Under the pieces are notes generated by a model. It was not told the origin of the DNA. It saw nothing but the letters and a program-made list of their open reading frames with translations, and did no database searches. DNA of 64,000 bases from Ixodes scapularis (taxonomy: Eukaryota > Arthropoda > Arachnida > Ixodida > Ixodidae). Below, piece after piece: positions 34,650 to 46,510 of this stretch. Location: positions 60,677,930 through 60,741,929 of the forward strand of contig NW_024609836.1 in the NCBI RefSeq assembly GCF_016920785.2, given 5' to 3'. The position numbers and the translations under genes are program-made. Within the stretch, counting starts at the first letter, position 1. Each line of letters starts with the position of its first letter.

Positions 34650-35771
34650 AGGGGCCCTCCAACAGTATTTGAGCGTCGACTTTTTTTTGGGGTTTCTACA
34701 CGCTAGTGGTCCCGGAAACCCAGTGGACAACGAAAGAGTTTGAAAATATTAGCGCATCATATTTTAATTTGACAACTCGGAAACACCTCCTCCGACGGTA
34801 GCGCCGCGAGGTGCCGAATGCGCGCGCATAACGGCGCTCCCTTTCACTATACGTCACATTCTCTGGGTGTGATTGGCGAGAGCCGTCCCAGGAATTTTGA
34901 AGCGAAATAAAGTATATCACACGTTAACCGTCATTCTTTCTCTAACAAGTCATTTTTATAGAGCTAATAAAGTTGCAAAGTAAAGTTCAAAAAGGGCGAA
35001 AACAACGCCTTGTTGCGCCTTGTCGCTCATGCGCGCCTCCCAGCGGCGTCCGCGACGTACCATCGCGAGCAGACGACAAGTGATCCGTGCAGACGATGCG
35101 CATCGTATTTTCACTTGTTTGCCCCCGGTCCCGGTCAACTAAAAGCAGTAAGAGGAGCCAGCGGAACCCTTATTTTCTTTTAGTGCTCTGACAGACTTTT
35201 CACTGTTTGAGTGAAGTGCGGCGACGGGACCCAGCTTTTGCCCAACGGGATCGCTCACCAGTTTGTAGCTCCTACTCGCCGAAGTGGCTCCGGTGGCGGA
35301 GTTGCGGGAGACGAGTCTTCCGCGGCAGTCGAAGCGGACTGAGGCAGAGACGCGTCGCGGCGCTTGCGTGGAGTGTCCTCGTACGGCGCGACGCCCAGCT
35401 CCGCACACAAAATCCGATAAGCCCGGTGAATTCATCGATGATGGCAACCCGATTCCAAAGCTACGATGGTTACAGCTAGGCCTAATGGCCGACGAGCCGA
35501 CCGGGCCGACGCTTTGCTCCAAATCGCCCGGGCCGACGCTTGGCTCCCATTGGCCCACCGCTTTGCTCCAATCGCTAAACTGTTTCATTTTACGTCATGA
35601 AGAGCAATGTTTTGCTTATTTAAAGTTGTTTTCTGCAATATTTAGTTTTCTAATAACTCACAAAATATTGCGAATTTCTGTAATATTTTTTTTCCCTCGG
35701 TGTTCCTGCTTTCATGGAGCTCCGTTTCAGCGCGAACTTCAAACCGGTCAGAAAATTGTTGGTGGGCCCCT
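34650..35771. mobile_element. 1.12-kb TIR element flanked by TTAA (piggyBac-type target)
   Basis: The left end AGGGGCCCTCCAACA and the right end TGTTGGTGGGCCCCT are inverted with one mismatch, and TTAA stands on both sides (34,646-34,649 and 35,772-35,775). TTAA duplication is the hallmark of piggyBac insertions, so a non-autonomous piggyBac-like element is the likely identity. The interior has a tandem GGGCCGACGCTT.GCTCC block at 35,508-35,545 and long frames with no transposase features. Confidence 0.7.
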
Positions 35772-35903
35772 TTAACACCGTCGGGGGTAGTTTTAAAACT
35801 CAAGTCGAGAGGCTCCGTTCGTCGGGCTTCCCTTCAAAGGTTTCGAACGAGGAGGCGGGGGCCTCGGTACGTGAGATAAAAGGGAGTCAGCAAAGGAAAC
35901 CTA

Positions 35904-37675
35904 TAGACCTTTTCATTTTAGTAGTTGCCTCACCGGCGGACAGAGGGTGCTGACGCACTCGGCGCCATTGGGTTGCTTCAATTTGGTTGGTTTCGGTTTC
36001 AACGTGAACGCGGCTATGTTGCTATTTTACGTTGTTTTTGCTTAATTTTGTGATACAATTATTTCCCTGGGAGCTCACAACCACTGAAACAGTAGTAATG
36101 AGCCACTTTGATGACTACGAGGTGTATTTTATCCTTAATTGCGGGCTTTCTTTACCAACTTCTTTGATGTATCTGATTATGGTCGGTTACGAAAGGCCTG
36201 ACTGATGTACAGGGAAGAGTACCATCGTGTATGGCCGTACCCGATGACACCAGTTTCCAGAAAAACACACGAATGAAGAGAGTAACATGTGAATGTAAAG
36301 GGGGGAAGCATATCGACAGCTTGATTAGCAATGCTCTGAATTGACCAGAACAGATGTAATGACGCAGATAATTGATATAAACAAATAATATCGTCTCGGC
36401 CTCTTTTTTTAGTACTTATAGGCAGCATTTCGCGATATTTGCCCTAGGAAATGCATTTTTTTATATGAACACTCACTCAGGATATCATATAAGTGACAGG
36501 CCTGTCAAATTAAATCTGGCATTTGTCTACAGTAATATTAGCCAAATAAAATTAAAGGGCGCAGGAGGAGAAATACCTCGGAAAGTTGTGCTAAATTCTA
36601 GCGCTAGGCACCACTTCACGGATGTGTGTGAACAAATATTTATTTCTTAGAACAAATTCGCTTTAGAAATTTCGGCGTAGCCAACCACAAATAGTAAACC
36701 TCTGTTCGCCATCGACAATCCTGGACTCAAATAATTGTTATGCAGACGGTTCTTTTTTTTTTGTGTGTGTGTGTGTGGGGGGGGGGGGGGGGAGGGGGGG
36801 GCGTCAATTATTGCGGATTTTAGATACTGGCAAAAGATAAAACAACGTAAGTAAAAGAAAAAAACGTCGTCATTATTGCGCATGCGCCGAACCCAAACGC
36901 GTTTTGGATTTGCAATTAGAAACGACGTTATTTCTTTCTGCACGCTATTCAAGAACTCGCTACTGTTAAGTGCATCTGTCAGTTTCTTAGGCGGGAGGTC
37001 CCAACCTTTGTGTTAAATAAATTAAGTAGAGGGCATTGGTTATCTAGATGTAATCAATAATTCTTTTAAATGACTGTCAAAATGGAAGTGAGCACGGTAT
37101 ACAATTTTTTAAACTTCATAAGTAAACCGACCAACCGAATGTCTACGTCGCAAAAAAAGAGATTGTGAACCTCATACACATGTAGGTGTGATATTATGAA
37201 CAAACAAATCGTCTGATGTTGACTTACCATTACTTCTAGCCTCAGATAAAATACAAGTTAAATGTTCGTTGTCTACCTCCTCCGCGAGTTTCCTCACATA
37301 ATCAAAAGAAACTGTTTTCGATATATTATGAATACAAAGAACTATACTTTCAGGGAATACAAATAGTCTCCTTGTGCTGGCTATTCTTGACACCTTGCGA
37401 TCCTAAATGCGCGATATAAATATACGCGCTTCTTACTGAAAATCCTCCGCCACTATTAGTAAACAAACCTCAGGAGTCGTCGAGTAGACGTATCGGACTA
37501 CAGTTTCCGAAGTAAGGCAGGCAAGCGCGGTGAAACACGACGAAAAACACGAATACAACGCATCCGCCAAGGCGCGGAGGGGAGAGCAGAGCAGCAAGTT
37601 GAAGCAACCTAATGGCTGCCGCGTCACGTGATTCCAAGATGGCAGCGCCCATGCGGAGGAGGATGAAAAGGTCTA
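35904..37675. mobile_element. 1.77-kb TIR element nested in the Penelope copy
   Basis: TATAGACCTTTTCAT at 35,902-35,916 is perfectly inverted at 37,663-37,677; taking TA as the duplicated target, the element is 35,904-37,675. Imperfect homology continues inward (GGCGCCATTGGGTTGCTTCAA left, GGCAGCCATTAGGTTGCTTCAA on the inverted right end). A CCAAGATGGCAGC YY1-like site lies in the right end. A 16-G run adjoins (GT)n at 36,763-36,792. Minus-strand islands with plausible splice sites lie inside (see next entry). The 250-bp element at 55,122 has related ends. Confidence 0.8.
37224..37393 (-). CDS. ORF island with good splice donor inside the 1.77-kb element (unrecognised)
   Basis: On the minus strand an open frame encodes RLLFV.. 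type sequence and then SFDYVRKLAEEVDNEHLTCI LSEARSNG, ending at AATG|GTAAGT, a consensus donor. Upstream, GAAAACAG could be an acceptor before the FDYVRK segment. A further minus-strand island at 36,900-36,960 (SEFLNSVQKEITSFLIANPK) follows a CTTAACAG acceptor-like site. Together they could be exons of a degraded transposase or of a captured gene fragment. No domain is recognised, so this is tentative. Confidence 0.25.
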
Positions 37676-38084
37676 TAGATCACCAGAAACGAATGGTGGT
37701 TGTACCATATATGCACAAAACATCGCATAATTTAAAAAGAGTAGCCAGCAAAAAGGTACGATGTGCCTATAGTGTTTCCGGCTCCCAAAAGAATGGCGCA
37801 AATCTACTCCAAGGTTCACTCAATGGCAGAAGACCTTAACAAAAGTCAAGAGTAGAAGCGCTACAGGCACGCCCCTATGTGGCGCGAATTCAACTTGCGT
37901 TCTGTGCAGAATCCCGCTAACGTGTAATAGAAGCTATGTGGGCCAAACAGGCCGCTGCCTGAATGACCGCCTTCTAGAGCATAATCGTTCACTGAAATTT
38001 ACGGTGGGCGGTCATCTCCCCCTACATTGCAATATCTGCTTGCGTTCTCCAATTTTTAACGACTCAACAATAGCGACTTTCATT

Positions 38085-38246
38085 AAACCATTACCGCGTT
38101 CCGCTTATCGCAGTATACCGAAGCCTTTGAAGCCTGTTTTTAAACGCGCGCCCCGCGGTTCACGGTATCACCCGGGCGCGCGCGTAAAAGCATGCTTCAA
38201 AGGCTCCGGTATAGTGCATGCGGTACGCGGAGAAAGGTAAAGGTTT
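38085..38246. mobile_element. 160-bp foldback inserted in the Penelope ORF
   Basis: CGCAGTATACCGAAGCCTTTGAAGCCTGTTTTTAAACGCGCG (core TATACCGAAGCCTTTGAAGC) is mirrored by CGCGCGTAAAAGCATGCTTCAAAGGCTCCGGTATAGTGC. The outer ends ACCGCG..CCGC and GCGG..AGGT are also inverted. It interrupts the GIY-YIG reading frame of the Penelope copy. Confidence 0.75.
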
Positions 38247-38546
38247 GCTAAATGTCCGTATTATCCAGTCAAGACGACTGGCGAAAATTTCGAAGCGCAT
38301 TGTACTAATAGTTTGGGGGACCGTGCATCAGCCATCCATCTTTGACACATGCTTCAACCAGAAACCTTGTTTCTAGGTAGGATTATGGGGCAAAGCCATG
38401 TTAATTAGAGGGTGCTGTGTCAGGTTGGTGTGGTGTGTGTCACGCTCTGACCTAGCGTGGCTTTCAGTACGTTCTCGTCTACCTTTTGTGGATAAATCAA
38501 GTTGCAAGTCAGCGCTTGTGTGTCGTACATGTTCCTTTTGATGCAA

Positions 38547-39290
38547 ATAATCCCCGGAGAAGGTGAACAAGGGGACACAGGACAAACACAAATCTTCGAA
38601 CACAGCTATAGGTGACTAGTGCGCGACCGAAAATATTCGACTGGTCCTGGTATCAAACCAGGGACTCTCTATTTCCAGTGGAGCGCTCTTCCAACTGAGC
38701 TAACCAGGCTTTGTACGTCAGTAGAGCAAACGGGTTTCATAAGCTGCCACCAGTCTAACACCAAAAAAGGTGAACGGCCTGCATTTTAAGGTTATGTTTA
38801 TAATGAAATTAATGCTAAGGTGCACGCGAGGTGGATAAGAATGACGAAACTTATTCCTAGAGAAAGAGAACAAGGGGGACAAAAGAAAAAACACAAATCT
38901 CAAACACAGTTAGGTAACTGGTGAGCGACCGAAACAATTTGACTGGTCCTGGTATCAAACCAGGAACCTCTCCACTTCCAAAGGAGCGCTCTACCGACTG
39001 AGCTAACCAGGAGTTGTACGTAAGTAGATCAAACGGGTTTTATCAGCTGCTACCAGGCTGGCACCAACAAGGATGAACGGCCTGCATTTTAAGGTTATGA
39101 TGATAATGCAATTAATGCAAAGGTGTAAGTGAGCTGGACAAAAATGACTAGAATAATCTCTGGAGAATAGAAACAAGGGGACAAAGAGAGACGCAAATCT
39201 CCAAACATAGCTAATTGATGGTGCACAACCGAAAAAAAAAATCCTGTCCTGTTATTGAACCAGGTCTAAGCATATTTTCAGTTTCGAGAT
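38547..39290 (-). mobile_element. Tandem array of three tRNA-derived SINE units
   Basis: Minus-strand units of about 304 bp begin at about 38,547, 38,856 and 39,156 (the third is truncated). Unit 1 has box A TAGCTCAGTTGG (38,691-38,702) and B box GGTTTGATACC (38,649-38,659); unit 2 has TAGCTCAGTCGG and the same B box. The tRNA-like part is followed by GACCAGTC, CGGTCGC.CAC.AGTCACCTA.AGCTGTGTT and TTGT(C)CCCTTGTTC. Units are joined by a shared linker with GGTGAACGGCCTGCATTTTAAGGTTATG. The tRNA part is Lys/Phe-like. The body matches the SINE at 14.7 kb and resembles tick Ruka. Confidence 0.8.
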
Positions 39291-42200
39291 TAGCGAGCTA
39301 GCTTCTTCCGTATAGCTTGGTGATTTTATATCCCAAATACTTCACAGAGAAGTGGGGCGCACTGGATTGCACAGAATGCAAGGGTACGCGGGCTCCATAT
39401 TGTGGGACCAGCCTCACCTACCACTCCCCTGCTTGGGTTTAAGGTTCAACCTTTATACTTCCAGCTAACAAACGCCGTAAGCTAGGGCCGATGTTTGCGA
39501 GAAGCACAGATCCCGGAAATAGCGGAAATTTGGTGGTCACAGATCAAACGCGCTGCCTCGAAACGTTAGTGACAAAACGCAATTACTAAAGCTAATGTTT
39601 GCTGTTGAGATTTGTGTAACGACTTGGCGAGGAAAAAGGGGGCGAGAGGTGGATAATTTTTCAACGTTCCGTGGCATAGGGGAAAAACCAGTTTTGCTAA
39701 CATAATTTGTATGCGACGCTGGTTATTGATACGACTACACCGACTCCCGATACCGATCGAGGCAACATATCAAATAAACGAAACAAATCACAATCCAAGC
39801 CTTTCCTGTGGCACAGCATGACAAACAAAACTCCCGGTTGTTTTAATGAGAAGTGGCCTTATGCGAGTTCTCGTAGATTAATATTCAGACGGGAATATTA
39901 ATTCAGCCGTTAAAGCAAGGCTTGTCATAAACCGCAATACATATTGACAGCACCGTGCATATCCGTTAGGAGTAGACCAAATACAAGGGCCAATTAACTG
40001 CCCTTGTTCGGTTGATACTGAAATGCCACCTGCAACGGTGACACTTAAAAAGTATCATTGGCTCATGCTGAAAATATTAGCAAGAGCGGAAACAAAACAA
40101 TGCAAAATAGATACAAAATTAATGAAATAACGACAGCCCCGGGCTTTTTTCGGGACTTGTCTTGTTCGTTCATTTTGGTTATTCTTACGCGGTACCTTGA
40201 GCCCAAATGTATTTAAATCACAAGCAGCTGCATTTCTTCTGAATCTATCTTATTACAATTAAGGTAACTAAAGAAATAACGAAGTTTTGGTTTAATTTAC
40301 TCAGCCTTTTGATATTCCTGCGTAATAATTTTCGTCGTTATTTTGGAGTCTGCATTTGCTATTTTTACTGAGCCTTTGGTGGTTTCGTTTCCAATAAAAT
40401 GTTTACAGGGTGGTTTGCTTCTATTTTGCATAAATACGACTGCGATGTTTAATAACCAAAAACGAGCATAGTTAGATAAACAATAATTCGGAGCTTAGTG
40501 CTCGTGACCTAACTAAAAATGCGCTGCTACGTGAAGGGTATGCAAATTTAATTTTGTGGAATTACAGGACTTTTTTGGCTTAGGTCGTCGCTCCGCTAAC
40601 AGTAATACAGGGGTACGCATTAGCACTAGAACAGGCTGAGCCAAGTAAATATACAATGACCATAAGAAGTTTGAAAAAAAAGAAAAAGGAATGACCGCGC
40701 GCACAAACCACTGGCCCGAAAGGTCTCTCCCGAAATTCTTGTCCCTCCAGGGATTTCCGGATGATTCATTTAATTGGTCTCTGTGCGCAGACATTTCCTG
40801 AGAAATTGGGGTGCAGGGGCCCATTCGACTTTAGTAATCGCGGAGTTTCTTCTCAACCCGGTGTGTAATGTCATGCCGGTATATAATTTATTTATTTTAA
40901 GCTGTGCTTTCCAGCGGAAATTTCGGTGATTCTCCTGGGTTTTCTTAAAGGTGTGTCAAAGAGGTTTATGACCCCGTCCCTTTAAGGCTGTAACATCAGC
41001 TGCATTCTCGAAAGATGTCATAAAAGATTATTTGCAATGGTGCTCAGCTTGCAGAGGAAACGCGATCGAAGATAAATCTCCGAGCACAGTGCCGGGAACC
41101 TGCGTGAACCACGGACCCGCCTTGCATCATTACGTCCTTCTAAGCCCCTCTGCATACACCGATCGCTCTCGGTAATGTATCATTGATCGCGCTCTTTATA
41201 TGGAAGTAGGAAGCGGATACGAGCAATCGCATTGTTTGTACAGAACCCCGTAGTACGAAGTTAACACCAAAATAAGTTCAGAAGTAGTTTAGATCTTTTA
41301 AAAATAATTGTTGCATATCGTGCGATATTGTTCACAGGATGCATCATCTTTCCTCTGGTTTGAGAGAAATTGCTCTTAAACTTTTAACATGATTGGTGCG
41401 TGTTTAGTGGCGTATCAGATAAGGATTTGATATACAGATTTCCCCTAAGTATATTTCGTGATTACAGTTTTTTGTTTGTATGGAGTTCAATGAGACCGAA
41501 GCCTTGTTGCACTTAAAATCAACTGGTTGCGTAGTTGAAGACACACACCCGAAAAAAAAAAAATGAAATACCTGCATACTTATCTTGGAGTAAACAATAC
41601 TTCAGAAGTAAAGCACTTTCAATGGTTAAGACGATGTGCGATTAAAAATAAAACAAAATAAAAAAGGCACACGCAATAGTTCATTATATAAACATGCAAT
41701 AACAAATTTTCCTCATTCATTCAATCACAAAAAAAATACCCGTATTCATCTTTTTTGCTTGTTTACGTTCCCAGCGACCCTAGTTACTTTTCAAGCTGGG
41801 CTTTTATAGAACAGTGAATGATTGATTCACTAATCAGGCTACAAGACCCCTTAGCTAGTGTATTTTTCATGGCGCCAGCATGCATTATTGTTTAAATTTC
41901 AAGAAGAAACACGCGTTATATTTTTCGTAGAAGCAAGTTTACACCAATCCTTGTCCAGTCGATTGAATTCCCCTGCAAAATCAAATCAGTGTGCAAGCAT
42001 TTTGTACTTTATAATGTAGGTTATTGAAGAAACGAAAATCCTACTTAGAATATACCTACAGGGTAACGATTTATGAAGTCCTTCACTTATCTTGGACAAC
42101 TACCAGTTATACTCGTAAACCCTAAAATCAGGCAAAAAAAAAAAAAAAAAAAAAAAAAAGAACGGACGAGGACAAGTTTTTAGGATGTACAAGTATGTCG

Positions 42201-45200
42201 TTTCCGATCCAGGTCGACTGCACGTTCTCTCTTACAAAACTACCAGTATCTCTGTGACTCGTCTTTGCACGCATGGCCTGTGCTTTTGATTCTTAATGGA
42301 AGTTTTTATGCATAAATTATATAGATGATAGAACTCGGGTTTCTAAACACGGGTTTTATATGCACTATTTTGAAATTTAAAGGTAAAGAGAGGTATTAAC
42401 TCTGATTCTTCCATTGCGTTTAGGTGTTTTTATTTGCCGTTTTTAATTCTTCGAAGTAAACAAATGGTCATGGTTACTGTTTCCAAATAGGCCGTTAAAC
42501 ATTGAAAACTGTATATTTTCTACCGACGAAAGTTGCTATTTGTAGTTTGTTTTGGATGATATTCCAGCATTGTATCGACGGTGCGATACAATGCTGGTGA
42601 ACGCTCCCGTCAGCACGCGCTTAGCGCGAGGTCAGCGCTTACTTGTAGCGCTTCGCTGCATGTGTGAACAAGCCTTTACGTGATTGCGCGTTAATATGCC
42701 TGGTTACATAAAACATTAGGGTGCATCAAGAGGCAGCCAGGTATGCTTCATGCAAGTGCTATGTACGTATACAACCCAAAATGTTGCTATGGGCAGCTAT
42801 GGATAATAAGAAAAAAGAGCAAAACCAATGAATGGTGCTGGGGCAATGGGATCCTTTGATAGCTAATGTTTCATAATTAGTCCATCCATGGGAAAATAGC
42901 TTTTTTTTACTTGTAGGTAATGTTTTCTTTTATATTTCGACAAAACAAATTTACAATCTAGCCGTATTTTAGTGAACTTAAAGCCGTCTGGATAGCAACA
43001 TTAATATATTAATTTATTTAAGCAGGAATTGAAGTACATTTTCAACGCCAAAAGAAGTACGCAATAAGTATACATGCAGGTGCATGGCAAAAAGTAGGAT
43101 ATCCCGTAAAATCAAACACACAAAAACACACTCGTTCATTTATCTAGCGTGGGCAGTATCAGGCTATCGGATTTCCCACACGTAGAGAGGCCACCATCGC
43201 CAAACGATAACACGGTTAAAGAGCTATGGATAACAGGATGCCGCACTTTACAGAACCGCGATAAGATGGTGTGGAGTTTTTAAAAACCCTAACCGATTCC
43301 TACGTGCACGTAGCTTTGACTGTTTCTGTGAACGTTGCAATGAGAGATTGCAAATCTGGTCCAAATGTTTCGCATTTCCAGAGTTTTGTAATGCCTCCTT
43401 AAGTAAAAAAAAAACACTGATCCCCAACATTTGAAAAACACCCTTCATAAATCAACTCTTGCTTTGTTTTATTTAGGATTGAGGTTCAACTATTGACCTC
43501 GAAAGTTTGCGTTGGTGAACAAGCGTCCCCGTGGAAGGTCGCTAGAATCACTGCAAAGCTGATAGTGTCGTACAGGGATTCTGATTTTAATTCGAACATA
43601 TATAATTAAACGGAATCATAAAATGTACATTAACGCCGTTTTCGCAGGTGAGTTATGCAACCAGGGGGCTATATTATATCAGGTTATTTCACACGCTAGT
43701 CGTGTAATCAACTGAAATTTGTTGTAACTTTGATTCATTAAAGCGGTAATGAAAATTTCAGTTAATTATTCGGCTCTTTCCAACGACTAGCCCCCTACAA
43801 TATGTCCCCCTGGCCGTAAAACGCACCAGCACAAACCGCATCAGTGTATCTTTCAAAACTTTTTTTTGTCCACAATACTTTCAAGCCTCCTCCCCTTAAA
43901 AAAAAAAAAAAAAAAGAAAACACTTAGTAATTTAGAGTACAGAAATGAATGTTTGTCGGGGTTTAGCGGGGTAAGGCGCTTATAGCGCCATCCTCCATTA
44001 TAGCAGAGCCGAAGGGCTGGGTTTTCGGCGTCGCATAAGAACGGCTAAGGATTTGACACGAGCGTTGCGGAAACCTTCGGCTGGAGGTCGTGCATTCACA
44101 GACCGCAAACACGAGCGTCGGCGGAAGATCGACGCAGCCACTCGTGTTCAATCTGCGCCTTCGTTAGGTTACGCCGAGGTATTCGGCACTTCTGACTTGT
44201 TACCTGGTGGGGGTTGCTTAAAGCGTGCATAATTTTTAAGCTCTTTACCTAAATAATAGTGGATTATTGTTGCACTGCCAAGATGTAAATGAGTTTCCAA
44301 TCTAGAAAGCGATACGAAAATTGTGTTCAGAGATTCTGATGAGACATTTAGAGTATTTTACGTAAATCGTTCGTGCTGTTTGTTACACAGGAAGAAAGAC
44401 ACAGAACAAAACTTGAGATAATGATAAATAATTAAAGTACTACTTGAGAACGTGTGCAAGTACCGGCTGACTGTAGCACGAAACAAGAGAGCAAGACCAG
44501 CGCAGAGTTAGTAAATATGAAGTCACCCTTAAGCGCCATTTTAATTCGCAGTAATGGCTACAGCGGAGGTGTAAACTTGGAGTGCCATTCTTCGATCAGT
44601 AAACCGACTTCAGGCGGAACGTAGAAGCATTGATAACCCTTCAGAGTTTGTTTTCGCGAGCGAATTGTGAAGATGTCGTTTTCAGTGTATACAGCAGGCC
44701 GGTGCAAGTGTAGGTTTCACACGTTTCGGGACATTAAAACTTTGTTTGGATAAGGAGTCGTGTATTCCCCTTCACATCGTAAATACGTGTAGGTCGGTAA
44801 TTATTCTAAACGCGCGTCAGGGAGTGACATCGGTAAACTATCGAATAAATCTGATTTTTGTTTTGGTCGCATCAGCTGCGAAAGCTACATTGCGCTAAGG
44901 TTGCGATGAAATTACAAAAGAATGTCGATGGACAACGCGTGATGTACTGTAAAGAGAGAAGTCGGTGAGATAATATGTAATTAAGTTAGCATTTCAGCAC
45001 AAGCTAACAAAAGGGCGGCGTATACATATATGACATGCTATGTCGGTTGAACTTTTTCGTTTGCATATCGCACACAAAAACAAACAAACAAGAGAGGGTT
45101 ACCGGGACTGCTTCTTGCATTTTGTTAGAGCGCGCAACTCTCGAATACGACACATAATAAAAATATTAAGTTACAACTGCTACCGGTCCAATCGGATTCC

Positions 45201-46405
45201 CCCTATCTATTTTGTATTGATATCGATTCGACGAACTAATGCGCAACTTGCACTTGTCGGTACCGACAACCGGAATTCCGAGTCTTAAGTAGTTCAAGGT
45301 CAGTCCGGTACAAGGAGTCGGAAGATGACGGTGAAGAGAAAAAGTAATCCCAAACGAAAGGTGCAGGAAGGCCTTATTACGTTTTTGTTTTGTTCAACAA
45401 TGGCAATTAAGTCATTGACTGAGTTTGGAAGATTTTGCTTTTGCTGTCTGCCAGTCAGCTGATGAGTATAAATCGTGTCTGCCCCTCTTCAACGTCATTT
45501 TAGATCTCTTGACTTTAAACACTTAAATTTAAAGGTTAACAAATGAAATTAAATTTCCGTAAAAATAAAATGTCTGACTGGACAACAAAGAACATATCGA
45601 TATCCATAAAATGTAGGAGATAAATATTGACATTCCAAGTGGATAATTTCTAGCCAAACCCACATGGGGTAGGCTTCTCAGGTAACCTAGCGATGAAATC
45701 ATCGATTGCCGCTTTTACATGTCATTTGACGTGAATTGAACCTACTGTATTATTATTTGGACGAGATTATCTCCAGGGTCGGACGACTGAAAGATAATTA
45801 GACCAATCACGCGAATGCCTTTCCCGTCAAACTGTTTTGCTAATTTGTTTACACTTACCTTGCGCAGGGGCAGAACAGACGTAAGTAAAAATTTAATCGA
45901 CGTCTCAAAAGACGATTGTACGCCACCATAACGAGCGAACAAGGCCAATGGTTCAGGTCATAAACGCAATAATAGGGTTCGTTTCCCAATTTAGTAAATA
46001 TCGAGTACCTACACGCAGGGACCGTAGCATGTCTAAAATACTATACTTTTTTTTTTGTTTCATAAAAAAGCGTGGTGCTTTAAATATTAAATTCTGGAAG
46101 ATGTAATTACCAATGACAGATACGAAATTATGTTTATTAAAAACAAATGCCGGGGGTATCTTTTTTCTGCGCGTTCTTTCTCCTAGGTACAAGGCAGCTT
46201 GACACCATGCAACAAACTACGTTGCTACCGTCAGAACGAGGATGCATAATTTGGTGTCTAACACGCTTCAAAAAACCAACTGAAAATATTTAAGATATAG
46301 AATATAAACATTTTCAAAACCCAAGACTTGGGAACAAAAGCAAAGAAAACAAAATGTGTAGGATCAATATGGAACAAATAGATGGATTTTTCCCGATCCA
46401 CTCAC
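39291..46405. other. AT-rich, element-poor interval, probable intron 1 of the minus-strand gene
   Basis: This stretch lacks clear TIRs or SINEs and is AT-rich, unlike the flanks. If the exon at 46,406-46,510 is real, it lies within that gene's first intron. It holds a 25-nt poly(A) at 42,134-42,158 and a perfect 14-bp hairpin at 42,564-42,597. GC-richer islands lie at 41,045-41,200 (+) and 43,960-44,180. A 56-codon minus-strand frame lies at about 44,569-44,740. None has a convincing exon structure. Confidence 0.4.
42564..42597. repeat. Perfect 14-bp hairpin
   Basis: CCAGCATTGTATCG, loop ACGGTG, CGATACAATGCTGG. The flanks are AT-rich and show no extension of the stem. It could be a small foldback or a structured transcript. 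Confidence 0.85.
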
Positions 46406-46510
46406 CTGTGCCGAGACGTACGGTAGCCAAACAATTTGGAGCAGCGCTAGTAGAAGCGCTGACCACCGCACCGCAGCGTTCAAAGAGCCACCTCTAAGGG
46501 AAGTTGTCAT
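46406..46510 (-). CDS. First coding exon of a secreted or membrane protein (signal peptide)
   Basis: Minus-strand ATG at 46,510 in a GAAATGA context, with an in-frame TGA 17 codons upstream. The 35 codons read MTTSLRGG, a short polar stretch, then WSALLLALLQIVWLPYVSAQ: a positively charged n-region, a hydrophobic core of about 14 residues and a VSA|Q-like signal peptidase site. The exon ends in CAG|GTGAGT, a consensus donor, in phase 0 right after the presumed cleavage site, a common arrangement in secreted and type I membrane proteins. The downstream exons should lie at lower coordinates or beyond the window; none was identified, so the product is unknown. Confidence 0.7.

Larger units (their letters stand above)
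35776..38545 (+). pseudogene. Penelope-like element, split by a nested transposon
   Basis: The proximal part (35,776-35,901) encodes FKTQVERLRSSGFPSKV, like the post-RT linker of Penelope-like ORFs. The frame is cut by the TA-flanked element at 35,904-37,675. It then resumes with RMVVVPYMHKTSHNLKRVAS (from 37,690), and after frameshifts YVGQTGRCLNDRLLEHNRSL (about 37,935-37,997), the GIY-YIG-like endonuclease part. A second insertion interrupts at 38,085-38,246, followed by GENFEAHCTNSLGDR (about 38,270) and the 3' UTR shared with 30,640-30,985. Several frameshifts and two insertions make it dead. The N-terminal RT is not seen upstream. Confidence 0.7.

Noticed and set aside
35284..35775. 163-residue plus-strand protein
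   Set aside because: It lies wholly within the TTAA-flanked TIR element, runs through the terminal repeat and has no transposase residues.
41045..41200. Plus-strand exon with an EGF-like cysteine
   Set aside because: Acceptor and donor are weak, only one cysteine is present, and it would oppose the surrounding gene.
45841..45960. Second exon of the minus-strand gene ending at AAG|GTAAGT (45,861)
   Set aside because: The donor is good, but no acceptor gives a phase-compatible frame after the signal-peptide exon, and the segment resembles a tRNA box A word.
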